From positions 14,554 to 78,553 of the forward strand of contig JBCBUE010000010.1 of the NCBI GenBank assembly GCA_039818285.1: DNA of 64,000 nt, written 5' to 3'. Both the position numbers and the translations under genes were made by a program. Of this stretch, positions 52,509 to 60,664 are shown piece by piece. The notes under the pieces are model-generated. The model saw only the letters and a list, made by a program, of their open reading frames with translations. It was not told the DNA's origin and did not search any database. This DNA comes from JBCBUE01 sp039818285 (GTDB lineage: Bacteria; Planctomycetota; Phycisphaerae; Phycisphaerales; Phycisphaeraceae). Position 1 is the stretch's first letter; the number at the start of each line of letters is the position of its first letter.

Positions 52509-53762
52509 ATGACGACCACCGCCGACGCGACCATCCATCATCAGCAGCTCGACAACGGCCTGGCCGTCGTGGTCGAACCGATGCCCAGCACCCAGTCCGC
52601 CGCGGTGCAGGTGATGCTGCCGGGCGGGCTGACCGCCGAGCTACCCGGGCAAGCCGGTTCGGCCGGGCTGCTGGCCGAGATGCTGCTGCGAGGCACCGAC
52701 GGCCGCTCGGCGCGCGAGGTGTCCGACGCCCTGGACGACCTGGGCGCCGAGCGCTCGACCTCGGCCACCACGCATCACCTCGCGGTGGGCGGGTCCTGCG
52801 TGGCCGACAAGCTCAACGACGTGCTCGCCGAGCTGATGGCGATCGCCCGCAAGCCCGACCTGGAAGCGGAGCCGTTCACGGGGGCTCGGCTGCTGGCCGA
52901 GCAAGCGATCGAAGGCCTGGCCGACGAGCCGCAGCGACGAGCGATGATCGAGCTCAAGGCTCAGCACCTGCCCGATCCGTTGGGCCGATCGGACCTCGGC
53001 GAGCTCGATGCCGTGCGGGCGCTCACGACGAATGACCTACGCGCGTTGCACGAACGGGTGGCCTTGCCGAGCGGAACGATCGTCGCGGTCGCAGGCAACG
53101 TGTCGCCCGACGAGGTGATCGATCGCGTGGCCGCGCTGACGTCCGACTGGAGCGGCAGCGGCCCCCAAGAGGCGACCCCCGCCGGCCAACCGTCCGGCTA
53201 CCACCACGTCGAGGCCAAGACGACCCAAGTGCACATCGCCGGGGCGTCGCACGCGGTGGCCGAGCGAGACGAAGCGGCGTCGATGCTGCAGAAGGTGGCG
53301 GTGGCGGTGCTGTCCGGCGGGATGTCGGGCCGGCTGTTCACCGAGGTCCGCGAGAAGCGCGGGCTGTGCTATTCGGTGTACGCGACCTACGCCGGGCTCG
53401 CCGACCGCGGGGCGGTGTTCAGCTACGCCGGGACGACCACGGCCCGGGCGCAGGAGACGCTGGACGTCCTGGCCGGCGAACTGCGGCGGCTGGCCGAGGG
53501 CGTGACGGCCGACGAGTTCGAGCGGGCCATCGTCGGGCTCAAGGCGCGGCTGGTGATGCAGGGCGAGTCCACGGCGGCCCGCGCCGCGGCGCTCGCACGC
53601 GATCTGTTCGTGCACGGCAAGCCCCGCGCGTTGGGCGCGCTCGCGGCGCAGGTCGACGCCGTCACGCTCGACGACCTCAACCGGTTCGTCGCCGACTCGG
53701 CGCCGGACGCGATGACGTGGGTCACCATCGGCCCCGAGGCGCTGACCCCGCCGACCCCCTGA
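52509..53762 (+). CDS. M16-family peptidase homologue lacking the zinc-binding motif
   Basis: A 417-residue protein with two M16 halves. The first starts LDNGLAVVVEPMPSTQSAAV. Where active members have HxxEH in GLAHFLEHMLFKGT, this protein reads SAGLLAEMLLRGT, so all three catalytic or metal residues are absent. The second half keeps the substrate-contact motif VREKRGLCYSVYATY. It fits the non-catalytic partner of a two-subunit M16B protease such as those of Sphingomonas or mitochondria. No active partner is nearby. A GTG at 52482 overlapping the previous stop is an alternative start. Confidence 0.85.
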   Translation: MTTTADATIHHQQLDNGLAVVVEPMPSTQSAAVQVMLPGGLTAELPGQAGSAGLLAEMLLRGTDGRSAREVSDALDDLGAERSTSATTHHLAVGGSCVADKLNDVLAELMAIARKPDLEAEPFTGARLLAEQAIEGLADEPQRRAMIELKAQHLPDPLGRSDLGELDAVRALTTNDLRALHERVALPSGTIVAVAGNVSPDEVIDRVAALTSDWSGSGPQEATPAGQPSGYHHVEAKTTQVHIAGASHAVAERDEAASMLQKVAVAVLSGGMSGRLFTEVREKRGLCYSVYATYAGLADRGAVFSYAGTTTARAQETLDVLAGELRRLAEGVTADEFERAIVGLKARLVMQGESTAARAAALARDLFVHGKPRALGALAAQVDAVTLDDLNRFVADSAPDAMTWVTIGPEALTPPTP

Positions 53763-53775
53763 GCCCAGGACCCGC

Positions 53776-54432
53776 ATGCGACTGCTGATCACGGCCGGCC
53801 CGACGCACGAGCCGATCGACGCCGTGCGCTACCTCGCCAATCGGTCGAGCGGCCGCACCGGCATCGCCCTGGCTGTAGCCGCACGCGACGCGGGCCACCG
53901 CGTCCGCCTGCTGCTGGGACCCACGCACCTGCCGCCGCCCGATGCCGTCGCCGTCGATCGGTATGCCTCCACGCTCGACCTGTCGACGCTGCTCGACACG
54001 CACTTCCCGTCGTGCGACGCGCTGGTGATGGCGGCGGCCGTGGCCGACTACACGCCGATCGTCGAGGCCCCCAGCGCCGAACAACCCAAGCTCGAGCGCG
54101 GCCGCGAGGAGATCACCCTCCGCCTGCGCCCGACGCCCGACCTCGTGGCGGGCCTTGCCTCACGCCGCCGCCCCGATCAACGCATGATCGCGTTCGCGCT
54201 CGAGCCCGCCGCGACGATGATCGAGCGCGCGACCGCCAAGCGAGCCCGCAAGGGCGTCGATGCGATCGTCGCCAACCCGCTCGACACCCCCGACGCGGCG
54301 ACGATTGACGCCGCGTGGATCACGCCGACGTCCGCGCCGCAGCGCACCGGGCCGATGCCTAAGGGAGAGTTCGCAAGCTGGCTGCTGAGGCGGATCGAGG
54401 CGTTGATCGCCGCCGAGCCCGACGGAAACTGA
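53776..54432 (+). CDS. coaB: Stand-alone phosphopantothenate-cysteine ligase (CoaB)
   Basis: A 218-residue protein matching the C-terminal CoaB half of the bifunctional Dfp enzyme. LLITAGPTHEPIDAVRYLAN and RSSGRTGIALAVAA form the nucleotide site. MAAAVADYTP and the KLERG loop follow, then a segment equivalent to the GFALE motif (MIAFALEPAA). It joins cysteine to phosphopantothenate in coenzyme A synthesis. The CoaC flavoprotein half is not attached and not in the window. The gene starts 13 bases after the M16 gene. Confidence 0.88.
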   Translation: MRLLITAGPTHEPIDAVRYLANRSSGRTGIALAVAARDAGHRVRLLLGPTHLPPPDAVAVDRYASTLDLSTLLDTHFPSCDALVMAAAVADYTPIVEAPSAEQPKLERGREEITLRLRPTPDLVAGLASRRRPDQRMIAFALEPAATMIERATAKRARKGVDAIVANPLDTPDAATIDAAWITPTSAPQRTGPMPKGEFASWLLRRIEALIAAEPDGN

Positions 54433-54552
54433 TTGGTTCAACAGCCCTCGGCCGATACGATGGAAGCCTGCACGGCGTCCGCCGCCTCTTTGTGACTCCA
54501 TTCGGCTTTCTTGCGGACGCACCAGCCACGACGGCCTGTGTGGAGACCGCCG

Positions 54553-55266
54553 ATGACGCTCTCGCTCGTCTGCCCCAGCTGCGCTCAACCGATCCACGTC
54601 CCGGACCACGCCGACGGCCGGTCGATCGACTGCCCTGGCTGTCGACACCGCTTCGTCGCGAGCCGCGACGAGCTCGAAGACACCGTCGCCGGCTGGATCG
54701 TCGAAGATGTCGAAACCTTTCTCGACGACCGCCACGACCGCATCGTGACCGACATCGAGAGCAAGCCTCGCCGACCACCCAAGCCCGTCGAGCCCAAGCG
54801 CCGAAGCCGGCGATCGCTCTACCCGACCTCGGCGCACGGCGGCCCCGTCGCTCAGGAGAAATGGTCCGAACGCAACCACGGCCCCGCCCCGCACGGCCAC
54901 CGCTGGGAACGCCTCTCCGTCCGGCTCCGACGACGCCTGCAGTCCTGGGCCAAGCTCAAGGACACCGAGGTCTTCCGCCACTTCTGCGCCGACATCTTCT
55001 GCGACGCCGAGCACCGCGGCGACGAAGGCGTGATCCTTACCGACCGCCGGCTGATCTTCCACCACGGCCACAAACGCGGCGAGGCCGTGCGCTGGACCCC
55101 CGACTCGGTCATCCTCATCAACACGCGCGGCGCCAACGCCGTGCTCACGCTCGTCCACCCGACCAGCCGCGAGCACATCGCCACCCTCGACCACGCCTCG
55201 GCCGAGCGACTGTGCGCCGCCCTCAAGCGCGGCGGCGGCTTTACCGTCAACCACGCCGACGAATAG
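54553..55266 (+). CDS. Zinc-ribbon protein with C-terminal PH-like domain, unknown function
   Basis: A 237-residue cytoplasmic protein. An N-terminal zinc ribbon (about 5-35) has two CxxC pairs, CPSCAQPIHV and CPGCRHRF. A charged, proline-containing linker (about 70-130) follows. The C-terminal domain (about 140-235) contains GVILTDRRLIFHHGHKRGEA, a pattern seen in short PH/GRAM-like modules, then strands to the end. The function is unknown. GGAG lies 8 bases before the ATG. An earlier in-frame start at 54511 adds 14 unlikely residues. Confidence 0.7.
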   Translation: MTLSLVCPSCAQPIHVPDHADGRSIDCPGCRHRFVASRDELEDTVAGWIVEDVETFLDDRHDRIVTDIESKPRRPPKPVEPKRRSRRSLYPTSAHGGPVAQEKWSERNHGPAPHGHRWERLSVRLRRRLQSWAKLKDTEVFRHFCADIFCDAEHRGDEGVILTDRRLIFHHGHKRGEAVRWTPDSVILINTRGANAVLTLVHPTSREHIATLDHASAERLCAALKRGGGFTVNHADE

Positions 55267-55388
55267 GGCGCTTGCCCAACCGTTACAACCGCTCGCCGGT
55301 CACGCACAGCCCAACCCCGCTCGCGGTATCCATCTGGACGGACTCGAACGCTGGTGAGTCGTGGCGAAGGCCGGCCGATAGCGCTCGC

Positions 55389-55856
55389 ATGCTCCTCGCG
55401 TGCACCGAACCCTCGCTCCACGCCACCGAGCTGATGTCGGCCAAGCTGGTCAGCCTCGGCCCCGACGACTCGGTCGCCGACGCCCGACGACTTTTCGACG
55501 AGCACGGCTTCCACCACCTGCTCGTCGTCGAACGCGGTCAACTCGTCGGCATCCTCTCGGACCGCGACCTGCTGCGCAACCTCAGCCCGTTCGTCGACAA
55601 GATGGCCGAGCGCCCGCAAGACCTGGCGCTGCTGAACCGCCGGGTGCACCAGATCATGGCTCGCGAACCGATCACGCTGCCGCACAACGCGCGAATCGAC
55701 GAGGCGGCGGCGTTAATGCACATCCACGACGTGTCGTGCCTGCCGATCGTCGACGACGACGGGCGACCGATCGGCATCCTCACCCGAACGGACCTGCTAC
55801 GCGGGCTCGCGGCGTGCCTGCTGCCGCCCGACAACGACGAATCGCTCAGGCGGTGA
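55389..55856 (+). CDS. CBS domain pair protein
   Basis: A 155-residue protein made of two CBS domains. The first (about 14-70) contains VADARRLFDEHGFHHLLVVE and LVGILSDRDLLRNL. The second (about 85-145) contains IDEAAALMHIHDVSCLPIVD and PIGILTRTDLLRGLA. Paired CBS domains bind adenosine nucleotides and sense energy state; stand-alone forms often regulate a partner. The gene overlaps the convergent PP2C gene by 11 bases. The ATG at 55389 is chosen because the fold begins soon after it. Confidence 0.87.
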   Translation: MLLACTEPSLHATELMSAKLVSLGPDDSVADARRLFDEHGFHHLLVVERGQLVGILSDRDLLRNLSPFVDKMAERPQDLALLNRRVHQIMAREPITLPHNARIDEAAALMHIHDVSCLPIVDDDGRPIGILTRTDLLRGLAACLLPPDNDESLRR

Positions 55857-57231
55857 CGGCGGGCGCCACCCCGGTGTCGTCGGGCGCTCGCGAGCCGGGC
55901 GGAAGGTGGCGCGGCGCGGGCCGCAGAAACTGCGGGTAGAACCGCAGCAACCCACGCAGCGTGCGGACGCTCTTGAGCATGTGATCGATCAGCGTGTCGA
56001 GCGAGCGTTCCGCTTTACCCATGGCCGATCGCTGTGTGATCGCGAAGTAACGCCGCTCGACATGACGCCAGTCGTCCCACAGCGAGCGGAAGATGCCGGC
56101 CGTCTCGCGAGCGGCCAGGACGGGGCTCAGGCGGCACCCGTCAAGGTCGGCCAGCGGGCCGGCCATGGCGTCGAGGTGAGCCTGATATGTCTGACGCCAT
56201 TGGCCATCGGGCAAGGTGCATGCCTGATGGAAGACGTGCGCGGGGTTGGTCGCGGGGTGCAGCTTGAGGAAGCGGTGATACGCGTCGGCCCCGAGGCGGC
56301 GCTTGACCGTCGCCGAGGCGGACATCAGCGACATCGTCGACACCTCACGCGAGCCGCCGAGCAGCCAGGTCAGGTCGGCCTCGAGCTCTCGCAGCGTGTG
56401 ATCCATCGCGGCGGCCACGCCCTTCACCGGCGAGGCCGGCGACGGCGGCGGGTCGAGCGCGGCGCCACCGGTCGGACCCGCGTAGTCGAGGATCGTGGCC
56501 GTGATGTTGTCTGGCCCGCCGTTGGCGTTGGCCAGGTCGATCAACGCCTGCACGCCCTCCCCCGGCGTCGATTCGCGCCGCAGCAACTCGGCGATCGCGT
56601 CGTCATCGACCGGGTCGCACACGCCGTCCGTACAGATCAAGTAGCGATCGTCCGGTGCCGGCTCCAGCGGCACGACATCGGGCGTCATCGCGCCGGCCAT
56701 CCCGCAGAACTGGTGCAGCAACCGACGCTGTGCCTGCTCGTCGTCGGTCGCGGGAGCGACATGGCCCACCTGCATCTTGCGGTAGTTGCGGACGTGGTCG
56801 CGAGTGAGTTGCTGGAGCGCGCCCTCGCGGAGCCGATAGACCCGGCTGTCGCCGGCGTGAAAGACAAACCCCCGCCCGCGATCGATCAGCAGGCCCACGG
56901 CCGTGGCGCCCATGCCCTTGAGCACCTCGATGTCGCGGCTGGCGTGATGCATGCCCGCGCTGACCTCGACCATCGCGAGCGCGAGCGCCTTGGCGACCGA
57001 GGCGTCGTCGGCGTGCCCCGCGTTGCGCAGCCGACGACGGAACACGTGCGGCAACGCGTGCGCCACGGTCTGCGACGCCGCCTCGCCCGACGGCTGGCCG
57101 CCGATCCCGTCGCACACGACGTAAAGCCCGAGACGTTCGTCGTTGAGGTATGCGTCCTCGTTCGCCAGGCGACGCCGGCCGACGTCGCTGAGGCTGTGCA
57201 CAATCAGGTTGGCGCGGACCCCCATGTCCAT
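55846..57231 (-). CDS. PP2C-family serine/threonine phosphatase with unique C-terminal domain
   Basis: A 461-residue protein. The PP2C domain (1-250) has the metal-binding and structural motifs SDVGRRRLANEDAYL, VVCDGIGGQPSGEAAS, MGATAVGLLI, HAGDSRVYRLREG, CTDGVCDPVDDD and NGGPDNITATI. It should remove phosphate from serine and threonine residues in the cytoplasm. The C-terminal 200 residues are helical, contain several His and Trp residues (WRQTYQAHLDAMAG, WDDWRHVERRYF) and match no family I know. TAGGAT ends 7 bases before the ATG. The open frame continues upstream but has no similarity. Confidence 0.88.
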   Translation of the reverse strand: MDMGVRANLIVHSLSDVGRRRLANEDAYLNDERLGLYVVCDGIGGQPSGEAASQTVAHALPHVFRRRLRNAGHADDASVAKALALAMVEVSAGMHHASRDIEVLKGMGATAVGLLIDRGRGFVFHAGDSRVYRLREGALQQLTRDHVRNYRKMQVGHVAPATDDEQAQRRLLHQFCGMAGAMTPDVVPLEPAPDDRYLICTDGVCDPVDDDAIAELLRRESTPGEGVQALIDLANANGGPDNITATILDYAGPTGGAALDPPPSPASPVKGVAAAMDHTLRELEADLTWLLGGSREVSTMSLMSASATVKRRLGADAYHRFLKLHPATNPAHVFHQACTLPDGQWRQTYQAHLDAMAGPLADLDGCRLSPVLAARETAGIFRSLWDDWRHVERRYFAITQRSAMGKAERSLDTLIDHMLKSVRTLRGLLRFYPQFLRPAPRHLPPGSRAPDDTGVAPAVTA

Positions 57232-57238
57232 GGCGGTA

Positions 57239-57244
57239 ATCCTA
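57239..57244 (-). promoter_or_regulatory. Candidate -10 element for the PP2C gene
   Basis: TAGGAT on the minus strand ends 7 bases before the ATG at 57231, in a short AT-richer stretch. Confidence 0.35.
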
Positions 57245-57335
57245 AGACAACATCTACTCAAACCCCACGCCCACATCGGCGTTTCCGTCATTATCGCCGA
57301 TCCGCCCCGCTCGCGTCGCACCCGTGCGAGGCGAA

Positions 57336-58343
57336 TCAGGCGCCCACGGCCTGCCACCCGCCCGACTCGGCCGACCGATACGCCGCCGCCATGATCGCCA
57401 CCTCGTCCAGCGCGGCGGCCAGATCGTCGGCCATCTCGCCGGCATCGAGCTCGCCCCGCACCGCGGCAACCAGGCGATGGACCCGGCTTGGCCGTTCCGT
57501 GCCGGAATCGATCGCCAGCTGCTCGCGGTCTTGCGGCAGGCGAAGGACCTCCCCGGCCCCGTTGTCGACCCGCAGCGTGCCGGTTTCGCCAACGACCTCG
57601 AGCCCGCCCGGCGAGGCCGGCATCACCCAGCCCGCCTCCGCCCGCCCGACCACCCCCGAGGCGAAACGCATCTCGATCACGCCCCAGTCGTCGACCGCCG
57701 GGTAGACGCCGCTGAGGTTGGCCGTCGTCGCCCAAACCGACTCGACCGGCCCGAACATCAGCCGCAGCAGGTGCACCGCGTGCGACCCCATGTCCATGAG
57801 CGCCCCGCCGCCCGCCCACGCCGGGTCGGTGAACCATCGCAACTCGGGCTTGTCAAACCAGCGACCGTACGCCGCGTGATGCGCGTTGCGAAAACTGGCG
57901 TGCGTCACACGGCCCAGCAGCCCGTCACCCAGCGCTCGCGCCGCCGAGCGATACGCAGGCTGATGGGGCATGAAGTATCCATTGGTCAGTCTCGGGCGGT
58001 GCTCCACGATCAAGGCCCTGAGCCGAGCGAGATCGGCTTCCGTGGTCACCAGCGGTTTCTCGCACATGACTGGCTTGCCGATCGGGATCGCACGCTCCAG
58101 CAGCGGCAGGTGTCGCGTGTTCTCGGCGGTGATGATCCAGGCGTCGATCCTGTCGTTGGCGATCGCTTCATCGAGCGATTCCACGTAAGCCATGCCGAAC
58201 TCCTCGGCGTAAGCCCGGCCGCGCGTGGCGTCGTCATCCCAGATCAGCTTGGCCGACACGCCCTCCAACTCGCCGATCGACTTGAGGAAGCCGCGGGTGT
58301 GGATATGCGCAGCCGAGAGGAACCCGATCCGAATCAAGAGCAC
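57336..58343 (-). CDS. Gfo/Idh/MocA family oxidoreductase with atypical NAD loop
   Basis: A 335-residue NAD(P)-dependent sugar dehydrogenase or isomerase-type protein. The GKPVMCEKPL motif carries the family's catalytic lysine, and GGALMDMGSHAVHLLRLMFG is the usual substrate-site helix. The N-terminal dinucleotide loop, normally GxGxxG, reads GFLSAAHIHTRGF, so cofactor binding may differ. It starts at GTG 58343, though a TTG two codons later has better spacing to GGAG. It is downstream of a second family member with a 19-base gap, suggesting one operon for an unknown sugar. Confidence 0.88.
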   Translation of the reverse strand: MLLIRIGFLSAAHIHTRGFLKSIGELEGVSAKLIWDDDATRGRAYAEEFGMAYVESLDEAIANDRIDAWIITAENTRHLPLLERAIPIGKPVMCEKPLVTTEADLARLRALIVEHRPRLTNGYFMPHQPAYRSAARALGDGLLGRVTHASFRNAHHAAYGRWFDKPELRWFTDPAWAGGGALMDMGSHAVHLLRLMFGPVESVWATTANLSGVYPAVDDWGVIEMRFASGVVGRAEAGWVMPASPGGLEVVGETGTLRVDNGAGEVLRLPQDREQLAIDSGTERPSRVHRLVAAVRGELDAGEMADDLAAALDEVAIMAAAYRSAESGGWQAVGA

Positions 58344-58362
58344 ATCTCCGTGGCGTGAACGG

Positions 58363-59415
58363 CTAGAGACGAACCTCCGCCCCCGTCGCGTGGCTCTGGT
58401 ACAGCCCGTCGAGAATTGACATGACGCTCAGGGCTTGCTCGGGCGGCACGGGATTGGGCGCTCCGTCAGCGATGGCCTTGGCAAAGTCCATGCACTTGGC
58501 GCCCTGGCTGTTCACGCCCGGGAATGGATCGACGAACTTGGTCAACCGCTGGTCGTAGCGCTGCTTGAGTTGGTTGTCCGAGGTGTAAACCATCGACTCG
58601 TGCACCTCGGACCCGCCGAGGGTGCCGTACAGCCAGACGGCTTGCTGCTCGGTCGGGTGATGCATCAGCCAGCTGACCTCGACCGTCAGCGTCGCGCCGT
58701 TCTCGAACCGGACAAGACCGACCGCGAAGTCTTCGACGTCCATGTCCATCGGCACGTCGCCGCCCCAGTCGCTGAACGCGCCCTCGACGCCCGCGACGAA
58801 CTTGCCGGCCGTGCCGCTGACGCTCACCGGCTTAGGGTGATCCATGTACCACATCGCCAGGTCCAGGACGTGCACGCCGATGTCGATGCAAGGCCCGCCG
58901 GCCGAGTTCTTCTTGTAGACAAAGCCCGGCCGCGCCGGCAGCTGCGACCGCCGCAACCACCACGCCCGGCCGTAGTAAATCTCGCCCAGCCGGCCGGCCT
59001 CCACCTCACGCTTCACCGCCAGGTGCTTGGCGTCGTAACGCTGGTTCATCGCGGTCATCACGAGCTTGCCCGACTTCTCGCTCGCGGCCATGATCGCGCG
59101 GATCTCGTCGGGCGTCGGCGCCAGCGGCTTCTCACAGATCACGTGCTTGCCGGCCTCCAGCGCCGCGATCGTCAGCTGGGTGTGATGGTTCGTCGGCGTG
59201 CACAGATCGATGATGTCCAGGTCCGCGTCGGCGATCAGCTCCATCGCGTCGGTCGTCGAGCGCGAGAGACCGTGCGTCTCGGCGAACCGCTGCGCGACGT
59301 CGCCGTTCAGGTCCGCCGCCGCCACCGCTTCGGCGTGCTCCGACGCCGCCCAACCGCCCATGTGCGACGTCGCGATCCCGCCCACGCCGATCACACCAAT
59401 CTTCATCGTCGACAC
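58363..59415 (-). CDS. Gfo/Idh/MocA family oxidoreductase
   Basis: A 350-residue oxidoreductase with a standard NAD loop, IGVIGVGGIATSHMGGW. AGKHVICEKPLAPTPDE carries the catalytic lysine. TAMNQRYDAKHLAVKREVEA and the GGPCIDIGVHVLDLAMWYM substrate helix follow. Members oxidise or epimerise sugars and cyclitols; the substrate is unknown. The start is GTG at 59415, with AAGGAG 7 bases upstream; an ATG three codons later is possible. It is divergent from the FGE gene. Confidence 0.93.
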   Translation of the reverse strand: MSTMKIGVIGVGGIATSHMGGWAASEHAEAVAAADLNGDVAQRFAETHGLSRSTTDAMELIADADLDIIDLCTPTNHHTQLTIAALEAGKHVICEKPLAPTPDEIRAIMAASEKSGKLVMTAMNQRYDAKHLAVKREVEAGRLGEIYYGRAWWLRRSQLPARPGFVYKKNSAGGPCIDIGVHVLDLAMWYMDHPKPVSVSGTAGKFVAGVEGAFSDWGGDVPMDMDVEDFAVGLVRFENGATLTVEVSWLMHHPTEQQAVWLYGTLGGSEVHESMVYTSDNQLKQRYDQRLTKFVDPFPGVNSQGAKCMDFAKAIADGAPNPVPPEQALSVMSILDGLYQSHATGAEVRL

Positions 59416-59487
59416 GCCTCATCTCCTTCCGCTGAGTCGTCGAGCTTACCAAGCCCGACCCGGCCGCGATCGCCGCGGACTCTGCCC

Positions 59488-59493
59488 TAAACT
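59488..59493 (+). promoter_or_regulatory. Candidate -10 element for the FGE gene
   Basis: TAAACT ends 6 bases before the ATG at 59500, the same hexamer and spacing seen before ileS. Confidence 0.45.
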
Positions 59494-59499
59494 AGAGCC

Positions 59500-60624
59500 A
59501 TGCAGCTCAAGACCCTCGGCTCGTCGATCCCCGCCGAACCCAAGGCCTGCTGCACCCCCAGCAAGGCCGCCGCCTCGCCGACCCTGGCCTCTCGCGGCGG
59601 CGCAGTCAACACCGACGTCGCCGCCCTGGCCCACGAGGTCAAGCCCGCCATCGCCCACGCCAACACCGGCTCGACCGACAACATGGTCCGGCTGGACGGC
59701 GGCACCTACCTCAAGGGCACCGCCGCCGACGACCGCTGGGCCTCCGATGGCGAGCAGCCCGTCTATCCCGTCACCGTCGATCCCTTCTATCTCGACGCCA
59801 CCGCCGTCACCAACGAGCAGTTCGCCGCGTTCATCGACGCGACGGGCTACACCACCGAGGCCCAAACCTTCGGCTGGTCGTTCGTGTTCCACACGCACCT
59901 GCCGGCCAAGTGGGCCGAGCGGCTACGCGAGGCGCAGGCGGTGCAGGGCCTGCAGTGGTGGCTTGCGGTGCCCGGGGCAAAATGGGATCGGCCTTTCGGG
60001 GAACGATCCGACCTAAAAGACCGCGAGCGTCATCCCGTCGTGCACGTGAGCTGGAACGACGCGCAGGCCTACGCCGCCTGGGCCGGCAAGCGCCTGCCGA
60101 CCGAAGCCGAGTGGGAGTTCGCCGCCCGCGGCGGACGTGAGCAGTCCGTCTTCTGGTGGGGTGATCGCCTCCGCCCGCGCGGCAAGTTCAGGTGCAACAC
60201 CTGGCAAGGCGACTTCCCGATGAAGGACTCGGCCGAGGACGGCTTCGCCGGCACCTGCCCCGTCGACGCCTTCGAGCCCAACCCCTTCGACCTGTTCAAC
60301 ATGAACGGCAACGTCTGGGAATGGTGCGCCGATTGGTTCTCACCCGCCCACCACGTCGACCAACTCCTCGCCCAGGGTTGGACGCCACCAGTCGGCGAAG
60401 ACGATCAACCCGTCGATCCCTATCAGGCACTCGACGCGACCCACGCCGCCCCTCTCGTCAACCCCCGCGGCCCGGACGCCGGCACCGCCAAAACCCAGAA
60501 GGGTGGCTCGTACCTCTGCCACGTCTCTTACTGCAATCGCTACCGCACCGCCGCGCGCACCGCCAACACGCCCGACTCGGCCACGACCAACAACGGCTTC
60601 CGCTGCGCCCGCGACATCGACTGA
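59500..60624 (+). CDS. Formylglycine-generating enzyme (sulfatase-modifying factor)
   Basis: A 374-residue FGE-sulfatase domain protein. After a 60-residue leader, MVRLDGGTYLKGT begins the fold. The core includes HPVVHVSWNDAQAYAAWAGK, RLPTEAEWEFAARGG, FPVDAF-like and NMNGNVWEWCADWF segments. The copper-binding catalytic pair is conserved as C340 and C345 in KGGSYLCHVSYCNRYRTAAR, identical in pattern to active FGE, so it should convert cysteine to formylglycine in sulfatases. No sulfatase is in the window, but planctomycetes usually encode many. No signal peptide is evident. Confidence 0.93.
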   Translation: MQLKTLGSSIPAEPKACCTPSKAAASPTLASRGGAVNTDVAALAHEVKPAIAHANTGSTDNMVRLDGGTYLKGTAADDRWASDGEQPVYPVTVDPFYLDATAVTNEQFAAFIDATGYTTEAQTFGWSFVFHTHLPAKWAERLREAQAVQGLQWWLAVPGAKWDRPFGERSDLKDRERHPVVHVSWNDAQAYAAWAGKRLPTEAEWEFAARGGREQSVFWWGDRLRPRGKFRCNTWQGDFPMKDSAEDGFAGTCPVDAFEPNPFDLFNMNGNVWEWCADWFSPAHHVDQLLAQGWTPPVGEDDQPVDPYQALDATHAAPLVNPRGPDAGTAKTQKGGSYLCHVSYCNRYRTAARTANTPDSATTNNGFRCARDID

Positions 60625-60664
60625 AGTCACTCAAGCCCCGGTCAGCGGTCCGCCTTGATCGATC

